A stretch of 64,000 bases of DNA from Actinomortierella ambigua (GCA_016098155.1 JAAAJB010000049.1:33718-97717); one strand, 5' to 3'. Shown: positions 32,401 through 44,269, counted from the first letter of the stretch. A program made the numbers and translations. Notes: a model not told the origin generated them from the sequence alone.

Positions 32401-34802
32401 AGACAAACCCACCATCGGAAAAGGATTCGACGCCTGGGCAGCCCACACCCGCCGCAACGGCCGGCATCAAGGAGGGAGAGAACTCGGCGAACGCTTCAAA
32501 CCCTGAACAGGACAAGTCATCGACTGGTGACAAGACACCTAGAGAGGAGTCCCTTAAGGAGGATGACTCTACCACCATCGTCGACGACCAGACAACACCT
32601 CGAGCCTCGACACCGCCTCACACACCGATGACGAAGCGCTACAAGAGCTCTACCATCATTGGCATTGTGACCGACAGTCCAATGACGGAGCTTGCCAAGA
32701 TCCCTGTTGGCGATTTTTTGAAGCTGCAGTTCGTTGATCACCATATCATCCCGACTTGTTTTGACCTCTTTTTCCAATTCCCCTGGAATAACTTTTTGCA
32801 TACGGTTGTCTACGACATGGTGCATCAGGTCTTCCACCGGCCAATGGGCGACGTTGGACGACCTGACATGGATGGCGTCTTTATCCGTCCCAAAGAAGAG
32901 CAAAAGGTCACCGAGGGCTGGAACCGTCGGCTTACCATCTCCATCTTTAAGGACGGTCAACTCACCAAGCGAATTACAGACGCCCAGCGTCTCTGCGACT
33001 ATGAGTGGTATGTTTTCTCGGTCATGGATTGGAGATTACCTTTTACATGCGCTAGCAAAGCAACCTTTTCTTTTAACTCTTGTGGTGTTTGGATCTCTAT
33101 TGAACGAAATAGCGCTCAGCCCAAGGGTGTTCGACTTGGCTACATGGGCCATCTGACGTACATTGCAGACGAGACTGTGAAGCTTTTGGAGCTTTACTCC
33201 CAGACACCACTCCTAGTCATGCTCTATGACCACATCGATCTGGAAGACTGGTGGAACTATGTCTCCAAGATTCTCAAGGAGACAAAGGAGCGTGACGCAC
33301 AGGTTCTTGGTGGTACACGTCCTAACGTTATTGAAAGCCAAAAGATGGGTCATGACGATAACGATGATGACGACTACTTGGACGACAATGGCGACGGCTA
33401 TGGGGGAAACAATGGTTTCCTGGGTGGTGATGATGGTACAGGACACGAAGGCGATGTGGCTAGCGATCAGGTACGAGGAAATAGAGAATGCGCGACTGTA
33501 CTTTTGAGCATACAGAATCTCGATCTTCCGTACTGACGCTCAACTCACGCTATCTTTACCTCTTTTCTGTTTTATTTTCCCACTATATTTTCCTGCGACA
33601 AGTTTGCGCGATATCTCTCACAACAGATTACGAACAACCTGCCGGACAAATTTGGCTCATCGGATGAAGATGAGGATGAAGAAGAGGGCAACTGGATCGG
33701 CGAGTATGGGCCGGAGAGTGACTTTGATGTCCATCGCGCTGGTGCAGCGGGCGGACTAGAAGATGTTGTTGGTGCTCGGCATGGCCTGAACCAGGACTTT
33801 GACGACAGCGATGATGACGAGGGAGTCAATGACGAAACCTGGGGTTCCCCTGTAAGTCTCCTCCTCCAAGGCTGCCATTGTTGGTTATTGGTACGCACTG
33901 TATTGTGGACAGTTGCTGACTGACCCTGTGTCTTTGTAAACTCCTATATTTTATTTTAGTGGCCTTCGGCATTCGGCGACGAAAGACATGCTGCTCCCGG
34001 ATCAACCCAACAATTCAATGCGACACTGACGGACTGGTCAGAGGATTTCCAGGACGGCTTTGGTGAATTCAAGACGGCCCCCGCTGGCGTGGATGGCACG
34101 GACGAATTTGGATTCCCGGCTTTTGATCGTGGCGCTACTGCTGGTGCTGCCAAGCATATTGAAAGCGATGGTGATCCATTTGGCGACCACGCTGCCGAGG
34201 CACCTGTCGATTCAACACCCTCACCATCTGCACCTGTTGCTTCGCCCCCTCCAGCAGCGTCCACAACCAGTGTCGCCGCTACAGCAGCTGTTTCCAAAGA
34301 TGGGGAAGAAGCAGGAGACGAGGAGGCAGTTCACTCGGTTGGTGTCGATATGGACCCACTACGATTGGGCCCAAAGGTCCCCGCGACACCCACTTTGGAG
34401 GAGCCGACTGGTACTGGCTCGACTTCAACAATTGCTGCACCTGTCCCTGCCGCTGCCGCTGCCGCTGCCCCACCATCCACGCAGTCAGAGGCAACGGCAG
34501 ACTCGAAAAATGCCTCAACTCCAGCATCCTCTTCTGCCGCTCCTGTGCCTACGGTGAAGATGGATCCAGTCCCGCTAGCAGATTCTGACGCACCCAAATT
34601 ACAACCTACTGTCTCCTCGACTTTAGGCGAACTTCCTACATCGACCGCAGTTGCCGCTGCCACTGCTGAACAGAAGGATTCGGAAGATGCTGTTGCACCA
34701 AAGTCCTCGTCTGATTCTGCAAATGACTCATCCAAACCTGCAGATGCTGAGGTCACAAAGAAATTGGAGGAGCTAGACCTGGGCAAGGTCAAGAATGCAT
34801 AG
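29445..34802 (+). CDS. SAPS-domain protein, Sit4/PP6 phosphatase regulatory subunit
   Basis: SAPS proteins (yeast Sap155/185/190, human PP6R) bind the PP2A-like phosphatase Sit4/PP6 and link it to TOR signalling and cell-cycle entry. Nine exons join to 1128 residues: 29445-29584, 30555-30632, 30780-31101, 31443-31735, 31814-31949, 32040-33007, 33113-33470, 33603-33851, 33960-34802. The N-terminal MYWRFGHQNASVIDHLLE and blocks such as YPFIACEVIACELWG and NVEMLVKFWEFLDRPPPLN are diagnostic. The helical domain runs to about residue 365 and resumes at about 535 (DSPMTELAKIPVGDFLKLQF, then FFQFPWNNFLHTVVYDMV, GYMGHLTYIAD). Between these lies an acidic Ser/Thr/Pro insert. The C-terminal third is acidic (DEDEDEEEGNWIGEYGP) and then Ala/Pro/Thr-rich, as in yeast Saps. 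Intron 1 is unusually long at 970 nt. Confidence 0.93.
30289..30330. repeat. CACACG/CAAACG hexamer repeat in SAPS intron 1
   Basis: Tandem ACACGC and AAACGC units form a short minisatellite in the 970 nt first intron of the SAPS gene. It is not coding in the gene's frame. Confidence 0.75.
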
Positions 34803-35142
34803 ACGAATATCATCAGCTGGCTAAATGACTGTTTGCATTGAGATGTCCACCCTCGCTACATCTTCGCTCCATCTGCCTATGGGACTTTTATTTTTCAGCA
34901 AGAGCACAGTACATGTGAAGAAGAAAAAAAAACGGAATTCAGATACGAAAAAAAAATAGGAGGAAGGCGAAGAAAAAAAGTGGCTCTTTGGTGGTTATGG
35001 ACTTGCAGTTTTTTTTTTTTTTTTTTTTCTTGTAGACAATCGCATCCACACACGTTTTCTCATTTGTATCATTGCAGATACTTTTTATACACACATTCAT
35101 GACACATTTTTTTTTTTAATTTTCTGAATTGTAATAATGAAT
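34803..35142. other. Convergent 3' region
   Basis: This separates the SAPS stop codon from the end of the minus-strand unknown gene. It is mostly homopolymer A and T runs (for example T21 near 35009-35029). No coding sequence is seen. Confidence 0.6.
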
Positions 35143-36399
35143 TTATTCACAAGGAAGCAGAACTTGGATATCAGCCGAGCAGTAACAGAATGGACTCCGT
35201 GAGAAATCAAAAGACTCACTTTGCTGCTCTTGCTGCTGTACGGCGCTTTGTCCCTGAACAGCCTGTAGTCCCGCTCGGAGGCCATGTTCATGAAGCGTCT
35301 CGATCCAGTACTCTTGAAAGCCAGGCAAGGACGCTTGCTTGGTCTGTGTTACAGGCTCAAGAAAGTTGGTTTGGATCTGGGTCGCTGCACTGTCTTCGGC
35401 TAGGAGTGTGTTGATTATGAGGTACAGCGGAATGTCATTATTTGCCTCCTTTTGGTCGCGCGCGGTTGCAGTCATGGTGGGAGTGGCGGCTTCCAGCTTG
35501 TCCCCTGTAGCGACAGCTTTCAAAGCTCCCCACTTTTGTGCAATGAACGCACCACCATCATCCTCGTCATTGACTTGATCGTCAATGCTCTCAGTCTCAT
35601 CCTGGCCATAGTAGAATTGGTGGCCTAGATCCACTTTCTCAGACCCATTGCCAGTGCTAGAGTTGAATTCACTTGAGGTCAACCGTGTCGTCAGGCCACC
35701 GGCATCATCGTGGCCATCGCCGAGACGATGAACAAACGGGACGATCCAGCGTTTGAGCACCACGTACCCATCCCTCTCAGTACCCACTTGCCCACTGCCA
35801 TCATTACGATCTTGAGCAGTCTCATGTGTACCGTATGCAGTCAGCAGTAGCGAATAATACAGGCTTGGGGGTAGACATCCATGCGGTTTGGGTCGCGACG
35901 GTGGCCAAACGCCCAGAGCCTTTGGTTTTGCGACAAATGTGAAATGTGATATACGACGGATCCAATCATTTGCGGCGTTACGCATCGATGACGATGATGG
36001 CAAAGCCTCGTCGTTGTCCTGCCTCATTGAACGCCTTTCGATAATGCCCCAAATCCACGGATGACTCAACGAGTGGTATCGGTGACGATGGTGGTGGCGA
36101 CGAGGACGGTGGCGTGGTGATTCCGTATCATGGAGCGCTGGTCTGGTTGGCTGCTGATAAGACTCATTTCCACCAGTGTTGCCTGTGTCGGTGGTGGGGC
36201 TCTCTGGGTCGTCCTCGCCTCCCGTAGAAGAGTCCTCACTGGTGTTTCCACAATGAGAACTGTCGCCGTCTTCGTCCACGTCTTCGTCTAGCTGAGGGAG
36301 CAGACTCGAAGGCCAGAACGTTTCTGGGTCGTTGGGTGGAGGTCCAATGACTAGATGAACAGGCGAATCAATGAGGATGTGATTGTGGTGATGCTGCAT
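35143..36399 (-). CDS. Unknown acidic, His-rich protein
   Basis: A single exon encodes 418 residues from MQHHHNHILIDSPVHLVIGP. No domain is recognised. An acidic Ser/Thr/Gly stretch (residues about 45-90) and an Arg/His cluster (HRPRRHHHRHRYH) precede a probably folded core (IRRISHFTFVAKPKALGVWPPSRPKPHG, then LPPSLYYSLLLTAYG; quoted in parts). Later blocks YVVLKRWIVPFVHRL and IPLYLIINTLLAEDSAATQIQ look helical. A minus-strand TATAAAA at 36616-36622 puts transcription start near 36590, below an upstream ATG at 36605. The chosen ATG is the first in this frame. The frame is also open up to a T8-AG acceptor-like site at about 36483, so a short upstream exon is possible. The stop codon overlaps AATAAA. 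Confidence 0.65.
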   Translation of the reverse strand: MQHHHNHILIDSPVHLVIGPPPNDPETFWPSSLLPQLDEDVDEDGDSSHCGNTSEDSSTGGEDDPESPTTDTGNTGGNESYQQPTRPALHDTESPRHRPRRHHHRHRYHSLSHPWIWGIIERRSMRQDNDEALPSSSSMRNAANDWIRRISHFTFVAKPKALGVWPPSRPKPHGCLPPSLYYSLLLTAYGTHETAQDRNDGSGQVGTERDGYVVLKRWIVPFVHRLGDGHDDAGGLTTRLTSSEFNSSTGNGSEKVDLGHQFYYGQDETESIDDQVNDEDDGGAFIAQKWGALKAVATGDKLEAATPTMTATARDQKEANNDIPLYLIINTLLAEDSAATQIQTNFLEPVTQTKQASLPGFQEYWIETLHEHGLRAGLQAVQGQSAVQQQEQQSESFDFSRSPFCYCSADIQVLLPCE

Positions 36400-36451
36400 G
36401 TTTGGCCCATGCAGGAAAAGAGAACGTTCAGGCTGGCTTTGAACCACCCTG

Positions 36452-36463
36452 CCCCCCCCCCCC
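36452..36463. repeat. Poly-C run of 12
   Basis: This homopolymer lies just upstream of the start of the minus-strand unknown protein. Any length error would change the frame of a possible longer N-terminus. Confidence 0.85.
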
Positions 36464-38660
36464 AATTTTGTGACCACATCCTAAAAAAAAGAAAAATGCC
36501 TCTCGCTTGATCAGTCGCCATCAGCCTTGCGCGCTTTTCTTCCAAGGTGCCTTCCTCCGCACCGAAGAGTCGAGTAGATTGAGCTTCCCTCTTTCTCCTT
36601 GTCATGCGCTCTTGGTTTTATATTCGTTATCTGCTATCACCGCCTCTGGGGTGTTGATGCATAAAAACGAAAACGATGGCTAGAGCGAAGTGGCACGAGG
36701 GGATATAAGGCATAGAATGGCGACTGTGTCACATTCACAACTCACACAGTGATCTGTTCAGAATGTCGTGCTTTCTTGAACAGTCAGGAGGCAAGGGGAG
36801 ATTAAAAAACGTGAGGGGGATGACAAGAGGGGTGTGTCATTAGTATTGCCAGCTGAGAGCGCGAGGAAACGAAGGCGGGTTTGTGGATTGCCTACAGTGA
36901 ATGAGAAGCAGTAACAGTCTGAGCAGCGGGAAGGGGGATGGATGAGGAGGACTTCTGTGCAACTGCACAGCTTCGGTTGCAAAGGCAAGAATGACCTCTC
37001 GGGTGTTTTTTTGTTTCCTTTTTTTTTTTCCTTCTTGTTCTTTTCCATGCTTCTCCTTCTTTCCTCCCACCGTTCTCCATCCGTGTCCCTTCTCGCACCT
37101 TTGGCCACTTATATCTATTGACTCGGCCATTATTTACAGCAAAGAACTCTAAGAAGGCTGCTCCATCCAGTTTTACTCTTGACACTCTACGTCTACCATC
37201 CGGATCAGCTCTCGGAAACCATCATCCCAGCGTTCATGAATTCTGATCTGCTCATATCAAGCAGTTAGCGGTAATCATCTCTTCACAACCCGCCCTCTTT
37301 CTGTGCAACTGTGGTTTCTATTTGCTTAAGCAAAAGGCAGATACACACACACACACACTTTCATCCCTCATCTCCAATCCTCTACCCCTAGCTCCTCTTG
37401 TGAGCATACCAACAACACCTAAAAGGTCTTGGGAAATTTCCGCATGTCCTTCAAACTTTTTTTTTTTTACATGTTACGTCTTCACTTTTTTTTTTTTTCC
37501 AACTTTTTGTCATTGGCTTGGCCTCAAGGGAACAAAAATGTTCTTCATCCATCCACCAATGGCAAAAGTGCTTTGCCAAGCGTCTCCCGTCGCTTTTTTA
37601 CATTGCACTAAAAACTTCAATGGCGCGAGCCTGCTTGGAACGTACTGTGCAACGGCCAACGAGTCATTCTACAAAGCTGTTGCCCACTCCGCGGGAGAGA
37701 GGGAGTTTTTCGTTTCTTTCTTCGCCTCCTTCTAAGATGGTCTGCATTGTTGCATAGCGCGCGGAAAAAAAAGGAGGGAAAATGGTGGAGAGGGAAAAAA
37801 AAAAAGGTAAACAGGAATCGACAACGCGTGCTGTGTATGGATGTTTGTTGGAAGGACCATCAGGCAGGCAATAATCCCTCTTTCACATTTTGGTCAGGGT
37901 CCCTTGGATGTCAGCCTTGCATGTTTTATTTACACCTACACACATATACACTCGATTCACACACACGCACACCTTTATATTTTACTTTCTAAAGCGATAC
38001 CAATAATTGCTTGATCTCCATCGTATCCTACCACATTGCTGTAACTTCTCCCGCCCGGGAGTAAGAAACAGAATAACCGAGACGCTGCGTCTAGGTCTAG
38101 AACTCTTGTTTCCCTTGGACTGGCAGTCTGGTCAGCACTTGTCATAGTAGTTGTCGTTCATTGGGGGTCGTGAGAGGGACGCACGCGTGCATGTTTCGTC
38201 TCATCTCGACAGGAGAACAGGGCCTAAAATAGAGGCGGTAGTTTTGGGGGCACTGCACCTGCAGATCATTCCTCCCTTTTGTTTTATTTGGTAATATTAT
38301 GATTATTTGTACATATCCTGTATTACAGGGTCAAACAATCCGCTGATCACTCTGGTCATGAGGGTGTAAGGTGTGGATGTATGGACATGAGCAAGTGTCT
38401 GAAGATGATGATGAAGAACAAGTCTTAAGAGAAGGAGGAGGAGGAGGAGGCGTGTCTCTCCTTTTTGGCTGCATTGCCATGCATAGCGACTAGATCGCAA
38501 TTTCTGTGTCCGTTCTTCGATAGTCTTTCATTAGCAACGGTGAAGAAGGGGGCATGGCATGGCATAGGATTGTGGGATAGGGAAGGGGTTAGGAAGGGGA
38601 GGAGGAGGAGGAAAAGGGGAGGTACATGGGAACGAGGGAAGGAGGAGGAGGCAGAAGCGG

Positions 38661-38661
<1 letters not shown>

Positions 38662-38693
<32 letters not shown>

Positions 38694-38694
38694 G
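38662..38694. repeat. GACA tetranucleotide microsatellite
   Basis: About eight tandem GACA units, flanked by GGAGGA-rich sequence, lie in the intergenic region before the Ecl1-like gene. Confidence 0.95.
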
Positions 38695-40266
38695 TCAGAA
38701 GAGGTGGAGGTGGAGGATGAGAGGTGCCGTGCCATCTAGCCCAGCACCCCAATGTGCCTCCATCCATCGGGAAGGTTCCATTTTGGTGGTCAAAGTGTTT
38801 GTCATTGTGCCATCATCCCCCATCCAGTCAACTTTCAACAAGCTACACACCATACGATACACACACATGTACATGCCTCCTACTACCCTCCAACCCTTTT
38901 TTTTTTTCTTGTCTTTCTATTACTCGACATAAGAGTCGGTCTGACCCGTCTATCATCCGCGTACTGCTGCCGCTGCTTCTGCTCTCTCTGTCGTGAGTCC
39001 AGACGATGGCACAGTATCGAGGGTTGTCCTCCTTCTCTTTTACTCTTTCTTTCTCTTGTGATGATACTAGTAGTTGTTTTATTATTTATTTTGTGGGGTC
39101 ATCATATCTTCGTGCAACCTCTTTTGCTCCTGCTCACGATGGATGGTGGTTGTTTTTATTCTCTCCTTCCCCTTGCTGTCTTTACACACATATATCGTCT
39201 TCCCCCACAATCGCCTCCCACCCCCCACCCCACTTCTGCCTCCTCCCTCCTCTGCCTGCCTGCCTGCCTAGCCGTGCAGAGTTTGCATTGTTCTGACTGA
39301 CTGCCAGGTTACACTCAAATCCAGCCCCTCACCAGTCACCACCCACCCACCCACTCACCCCACCTTCCCCTTCCCCTTCCTTCCCCCGCGCTGATGTCCT
39401 GATTTGTCAATGCTCAGCTGGCAAATGGTCACTCAGGGCAACTCGAGGACGTGAGAAACAGGCACACGGTTAGATAGCTGGATATGCTGGCTATGGGTCT
39501 TGGTTGTCATTATGAACAATGGGGATGAGGGGGGGGGTACCAAATGCGACAACGTATTCTCACTTGAGGAGGAGGAGGGATGCGAACAGACCTTTGATTT
39601 GTTACTCGCTTGGTTGGGATTGAGTCACTCTACGAGGAGGCCTTCTCCCACCTCTCGCCTCTCCTCTCCTCTCCCGTCCGTTCGGGGAACCTTCCTTGGA
39701 GAGAGAGAGACACTTTGTTGTAATGAATGTCTGTCTTGTTCCTGAGGGGGGAAAAAAGAAAGAAAGAGGAAGGGACGTTCTTGGAGCCACTCGTCTCTTC
39801 TCGTCTCGCCTCGTCTCGCCTCGCCCTTCCCCTTCACCACTCACCCTCACCCACCCACCCACCCACCGTCTCTTCCATGCGTACCTGATTTTCTCTTTCC
39901 CCTCTTGTTCCTTCTTTCTCCCTGTTCACACTCTTTCTTTCTTTCTCCTTCTCTCTCTCTCTTCCTCTCATTCACTCACTCACTCATCGCATCTCTCTCA
40001 CTCAATTTCGTACATCATCCACAGAGCCTTCAGTCCTGTCCCTGCAGCCTGTCTTCAACTCAGCCCTAGTTTTCCCAGTCGCTCGGTCCCAGCCCCGCTT
40101 CAACCACAAAAAAAGTCACCTTCTCCGCCTCCTCTGCCACCACACGCGCGCGTCTCAGCACTACGATTACTTTCGCTATACAAGGAGCCCCTGCCCAACA
40201 CCACACACTCGCACACCCACGCCTTGCTGTCTCTCTCTTGCTACTGGCTTGACCTGGCCTTTTCTC

Positions 40267-40947
40267 ATGGACGGTGTCGACCTCGACTGGTGCCTGGTGT
40301 GTGAAAAGCACACCAATGGTACGACCTACTGCTCACCAGAGTGCCGCTCCAGCGACCTCGTCTCGTCCTCTGCCTCCTCTGCCTCGTCAACCTCGTCTAT
40401 ACCGTCCGCCTACTACAGCAGCGGGTCTGATTCGGCATCATCGACGGGCTCTCCGCCATCGTCCGTTGCATCGTCCATCAAGGACAACTACCCAATGCCG
40501 CCATTCGTCCGCAAGCAGCGGACAAGTATACCCAATATCTACGCACAGTGCACGGCCAACCCACACCCGCCCGCACACCTACTGGCTACACCAGGTGGCA
40601 GCGTGTCAGCACTGAGTCACCATTTGCACCAGCACCAGCATCCCATGTCCTCTTCCAGCGGCAACTTTAATATCAACGGTCACCATCCTGGCTCTACCGG
40701 CAGTAGTGCTCCCAGCTCCACTAGTCATGGAGGCGGTTCGCACCATCTGGCCCCTCCACTACCACCATCCACTTCGTCTGTCTCCTCGTCGGCACCCAAC
40801 AGTCACGGACAAGGGCCCGCCTCAGCAACTCAATACCCACTATTCTATGCAGCGCTGAATGCTCTGCGCTCAGGCGGGTCACCACCTGACTCATCATCCG
40901 ACTCTCAGGCTCCTTCGCGCTCTCTGACCTCGGGTCTATCACACTAG
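40267..40947 (+). CDS. Ecl1-like small zinc protein (life-span regulatory factor family)
   Basis: A single exon encodes 226 residues. The first 25 hold CLVCEKHTNGTTYCSPECRSSD, a short CxxC plus CxxxC motif that matches the Ecl1 family of fungi; fission yeast Ecl1 proteins bind zinc and extend chronological life span under sulfur, zinc or nitrogen limitation. Everything after residue 30 is Ser/Pro/His/Gly-rich and probably disordered, ending in a more ordered TQYPLFYAALNALRSGG. The family has few conserved residues, so the assignment rests on the Cys motif, its N-terminal position and the Ser-rich tail. I start at the ATG closest to the motif; six more codons are open upstream. A long CT-rich leader precedes it. 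Confidence 0.7.
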   Translation: MDGVDLDWCLVCEKHTNGTTYCSPECRSSDLVSSSASSASSTSSIPSAYYSSGSDSASSTGSPPSSVASSIKDNYPMPPFVRKQRTSIPNIYAQCTANPHPPAHLLATPGGSVSALSHHLHQHQHPMSSSSGNFNINGHHPGSTGSSAPSSTSHGGGSHHLAPPLPPSTSSVSSSAPNSHGQGPASATQYPLFYAALNALRSGGSPPDSSSDSQAPSRSLTSGLSH

Positions 40948-41178
40948 GCAACAGAGACCCTGTTCCTGTTTTTGTTTTCCTTTAACAACAACAAAAAAAA
41001 ACTATTTGGGAGAGAAAAGGCTCAAGGGACAGGAGGCAAGGAACAAGGGTTCATCACCCAGCAGCCCTTTTCCTTCCCTGCCTTGAGCCTGGCACCTCCT
41101 TGTATTTTTATCTCATACTTGTGCTGAAAAAGTCCTCATATACCCATTTATTGTTGTTCCATTGCGTGCGTGCTCGTG

Positions 41179-41202
41179 TATATATATATATATGTGTGTG
41201 TG
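41179..41202. repeat. (TA)n(GT)n dinucleotide tract
   Basis: About seven TA units are followed by five GT units, in the 3' flank of the Ecl1-like gene. Confidence 0.9.
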
Positions 41203-42335
41203 TTTTCTCTGGGTGCCGATAAAGACAAAAAAAAAAGGTCGAAGGGCAGTCATCTTCTACAGAGCACGCCTTTTTTTTTCCTCCTCTTTCTTTGTGCTCC
41301 ATACACTTTTGAGAATGAGAGGCCCATGCACACAGTCAAGTCCTTCGGCCTTGTACCGTTGTTATGACCCTTCCATCCATCTCATTCCACCTCTTCCTGG
41401 ACCGTCCCAGCCCAAATGGCGGGAGAAATCGCTAGCCGGATATTATGGTAAGGATGGCTTTGCCAGTGTTACTGCTGTTTGAATGTTTGACCCTAACCCC
41501 CTATCCCTACGGCACCAAAAAGCATGAGAGAGAGAGAGAGAGACGCTGATGGTTATCTCATCTCTGACGTATAATAGACCAAATGATATGTTTCCGCCAG
41601 CTTTAGTCCTCAAAAACCTCTATCGACTCCCAGGCACGATGCGCACCGACCACATTTCTCTGTGGCTTTGGTACCAATATCTATCTGTATTGTCGGTCCA
41701 AACATCTTCGGCTTTCCGCATTGTGGCAGGTTATGCGCCAACAAAGCGGCACCAGTCATCTCGGAATGCTGCATTGTACAAAGACCTGGGAGTGCCTTTG
41801 TGACCCAGCGAAGAAACAGAAACAATGCCCGTCGCTAAACAAGCAAGAACATTGAAATATTGGCGGCTTTCGTAGTCCCGACTCTTTGACAAGCTGTTGA
41901 GCCTGCCAAATGGGATAAATGCTGCGACGTTGCGCCCGTACTGGGTCATGTATATGTATATAGATATAAAGACAAGTAAAAAAAAAAAAAAAAAAAGGGT
42001 CAAAACAGGCCACGTCTACCCACCGTCTACCAGGGTGCGCGTGGTACTACCAACAGTTCGCGTTATATAATACGAATGCAATGGCTTTTTTTATTCTCTG
42101 TTTGTTTATTTTTGGTCGTGTGGAAAACATTGACCGAGAAGTGATAGTTGGTCCACATCGCAACCTGGAATATTGTTGCACCTGTGAGAATCTCAAGCAA
42201 CACTCTCTGTTGGTTGTTCTCGGTTTCGCTGGCCCTTCCGTTGGTTCCTTTCTCTTTCGCCTGGGACGAATGGAGATAGCGTTATGATCTCGACCGAGGG
42301 TTTCGTGATTATCTTTTTACCTTTCGTGCCTCGCC

Positions 42336-42342
42336 TATAAAA
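42336..42342 (+). promoter_or_regulatory. TATA box of chitin deacetylase 1
   Basis: TATAAAA lies 136 bases upstream of the start codon and is followed by a C-run and a pyrimidine-rich leader. Spacing and context fit a core promoter well. Confidence 0.6.
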
Positions 42343-42471
42343 GCCCCCCCCCTACATGTCACGCTTCTGTTTATCATCTCTCTACAATCCTACCAGCCCC
42401 CATCTCAACCACCCACCGCCCAACCTTTCTCATCCGTCCAGAGCACGTTCAATAAGCAAAAAAAGTTGATT

Positions 42472-44103
42472 ATGGGCATCTTCTCGCTCCCATCTGTTTC
42501 TGGAGGCAGGCATGGCCGCTCCGAGTATGGCACCAAGGGTTTTGTGATGCTGGCCATCCTAGTCCTTTCGACGCCATATTTGGCCCAGCTTTGCAATGCA
42601 AGCACAGTCCCTTTGTCGTCTTCGTTGATTGAAATCGACTACCATGGCATCGTCCCCTCTCATCGGCATGTCCATGGCGTTAACCGTCAACAAGTGGGAA
42701 ATCAGGCCACAAAGCTGGATGTGTCAAAGTATCCGCCCAAGGATGACATTCCTGACGTGCATTCAGCTCAAGTCCAGGCCTGGGTCAAGGAGCTTGATTG
42801 GACCAAGGTGCCCGACATCCCTGTCAACAAAGGCCTGCCGGACAACCGCTATTTCCCAGTGTGCTCCAAGGACGACGCGTTTAACCAAAAGATTTGTCAT
42901 TGGTCGTGTGGTGGATGCGTTCGCGACGATGACATCTTGACCTGTCCCACAAAAGGAGAGTGGGGCATCACCTACGACGATGGTCCCTCGGATGTGACGC
43001 GCGATCTCCTCAAGCATCTGAAGGAAAAGCAGCAGACAGCCACATTCTTCCTTGTGGGAAGCCGCGTTCTTGAAAACCCAGACGTGCTCAAGGATCAGAT
43101 TGCGCAGGGTCACCACCTTGCATTGCACAGTAAGTGGTCTTCTAGAAAGAGCAGAGCGGAGGGGAAAAACTGTGCGCATGTTGAATTTATGACGAAAGAG
43201 AGAGAGAGAGATTTTTAACTCCCCCGGTCCTTCTTCCGTTTTCCATAAACTATATAGCGTGGTCGCATCAGGGTCTAACCACGTTGACAAATGAGCAGAT
43301 TGTGGCTGAAGTGAAGTGGACTGAGAAGGTCATTCAAGACGTCACGGGCTTGAAAGTGAAATACATCCGTCCACCTTTTGGTACGTGCAAGCAGGAACGG
43401 AGGCTTGTTTGGTTATTAATCAGCGCGTATTGTCTGTCGAGCTTGAACGTAGGGATTTCTAACACGCTTATCACATTGTCCATGTCTCCGTTCTTTGCCT
43501 CATTTTTTTTCGGCAGGCGATACGGATGACCGTGTCCGCGCCATCCTGCGACAGCTGGGCTACAAGACGGTGATCTGGTCCTTGGGCTGGGACTCGCATG
43601 ACTGGAAGGTGATGCAAAACATTGCCAAGGTGGATGAGGTTCTCAAGGACTTTACCTTGGCACTCAACAATCTTGAGCAGGTCAAGTCGCCTGGGGGTTC
43701 CGTTGGCGGGCCCATCACACTCGAGCACGACATGACGGCTGGCAGCATCGATTTGGCCAAGAAGATGCTTCCCATGGGAGAGGCGCGTGGACTCAAGCCA
43801 ATGAGTATTGCAAAATGCATCCGTGACGAGTCCCCCTATCAAGCTGGCAGTGCCGCAGGCGGCAACAGTGGTAACAGCAACAATAACAGCAACAACAACA
43901 ACAGCCCCTCGCTGGCGAAGGGCAACAACGCGGCAACTTCAGTGGACGCAAAGAAGCCAGAGCCGGTCGGCAAGAGCAACGGCGATTCATCGCAACCTAC
44001 TGCCGACGAAAAGGCAAAGGTTTCGGCAGCATCACCCGCGCCGTTGTCTGTGAGATCCGTCGTGAGCGCAGCTGGTCTGGCTCTCCTTTACCTCATTCTT
44101 TAA
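42472..44103 (+). CDS. Chitin deacetylase, GPI-anchored, CE4 family (copy 1)
   Basis: It removes N-acetyl groups from nascent chitin to make chitosan in the cell wall. Exons 42472-43129, 43258-43380 and 43517-44103 give 455 residues. A hydrophobic signal segment (MLAILVLSTPYLAQLCNA) follows a 25-residue basic leader. The CE4 motifs are intact: TYDDGP with the metal-side Asp pair (about residues 167-172), TWSH supplying a metal His (220-223), RPPFGD (257-262), then GWDSHDW and LEHD. A Cys-rich patch (CSKDDAFNQKICHWSCGGC) precedes the catalytic domain. The tail is Asn/Ser-rich and ends in a hydrophobic GPI-type signal (VVSAAGLALLYLIL). It is followed on the same strand by RNR1. Confidence 0.93.
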
Positions 44104-44227
44104 TGCTATTCTTTAACAACCCCTCCCCTCCCCCCCTTTTTTTTTGTACGTAGCAGCAAGCAGTGTTTCTTTCATGTTTCCAAATCAGCCGCAAATGAAA
44201 TTGATGGCAGTCACGAAATCCACTTTG

Positions 44228-44233
44228 ACGCGT
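44228..44233. promoter_or_regulatory. MCB element candidate (ACGCGT) upstream of RNR1
   Basis: ACGCGT is the MluI cell-cycle box bound by MBF in front of G1/S genes in yeasts. This copy is 472 bases before the RNR1 ATG. Confidence 0.4.
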
Positions 44234-44269
44234 CCCACACCTGTTTGTTTTCTTCACAACAAGCCCCCG

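Larger units (their letters stand above)
36400..40266. other. Intergenic region of 3.9 kb, no gene seen
   Basis: This is the longest stretch without a recognised gene. Homopolymers and microsatellites are frequent, including the GACA run near 38662. From about 39650 it is CT-rich, probably the promoter and leader of the Ecl1-like gene. Open frames are short, overlap repeats and show no domain. Confidence 0.45.
40948..42471. other. Intergenic region before chitin deacetylase 1
   Basis: No gene is seen. It has a TA/GT dinucleotide tract, A- and T-runs (A18 near 41979-41996) and, at its end, a TATA box and pyrimidine-rich leader. Confidence 0.5.

Noticed and set aside
36400..36605. Longer N-terminus of the unknown protein from ATG 36605, joined across the C-run by a frame change
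   Set aside because: A minus-strand TATAAAA at 36616-36622 places transcription start downstream of that ATG, and the two frames do not join without assuming an error.
38465..38932. 155-codon open frame with DRQTDRQT repeat
   Set aside because: It is produced by the GACA microsatellite and GGA-rich sequence, with no domain or codon signal.
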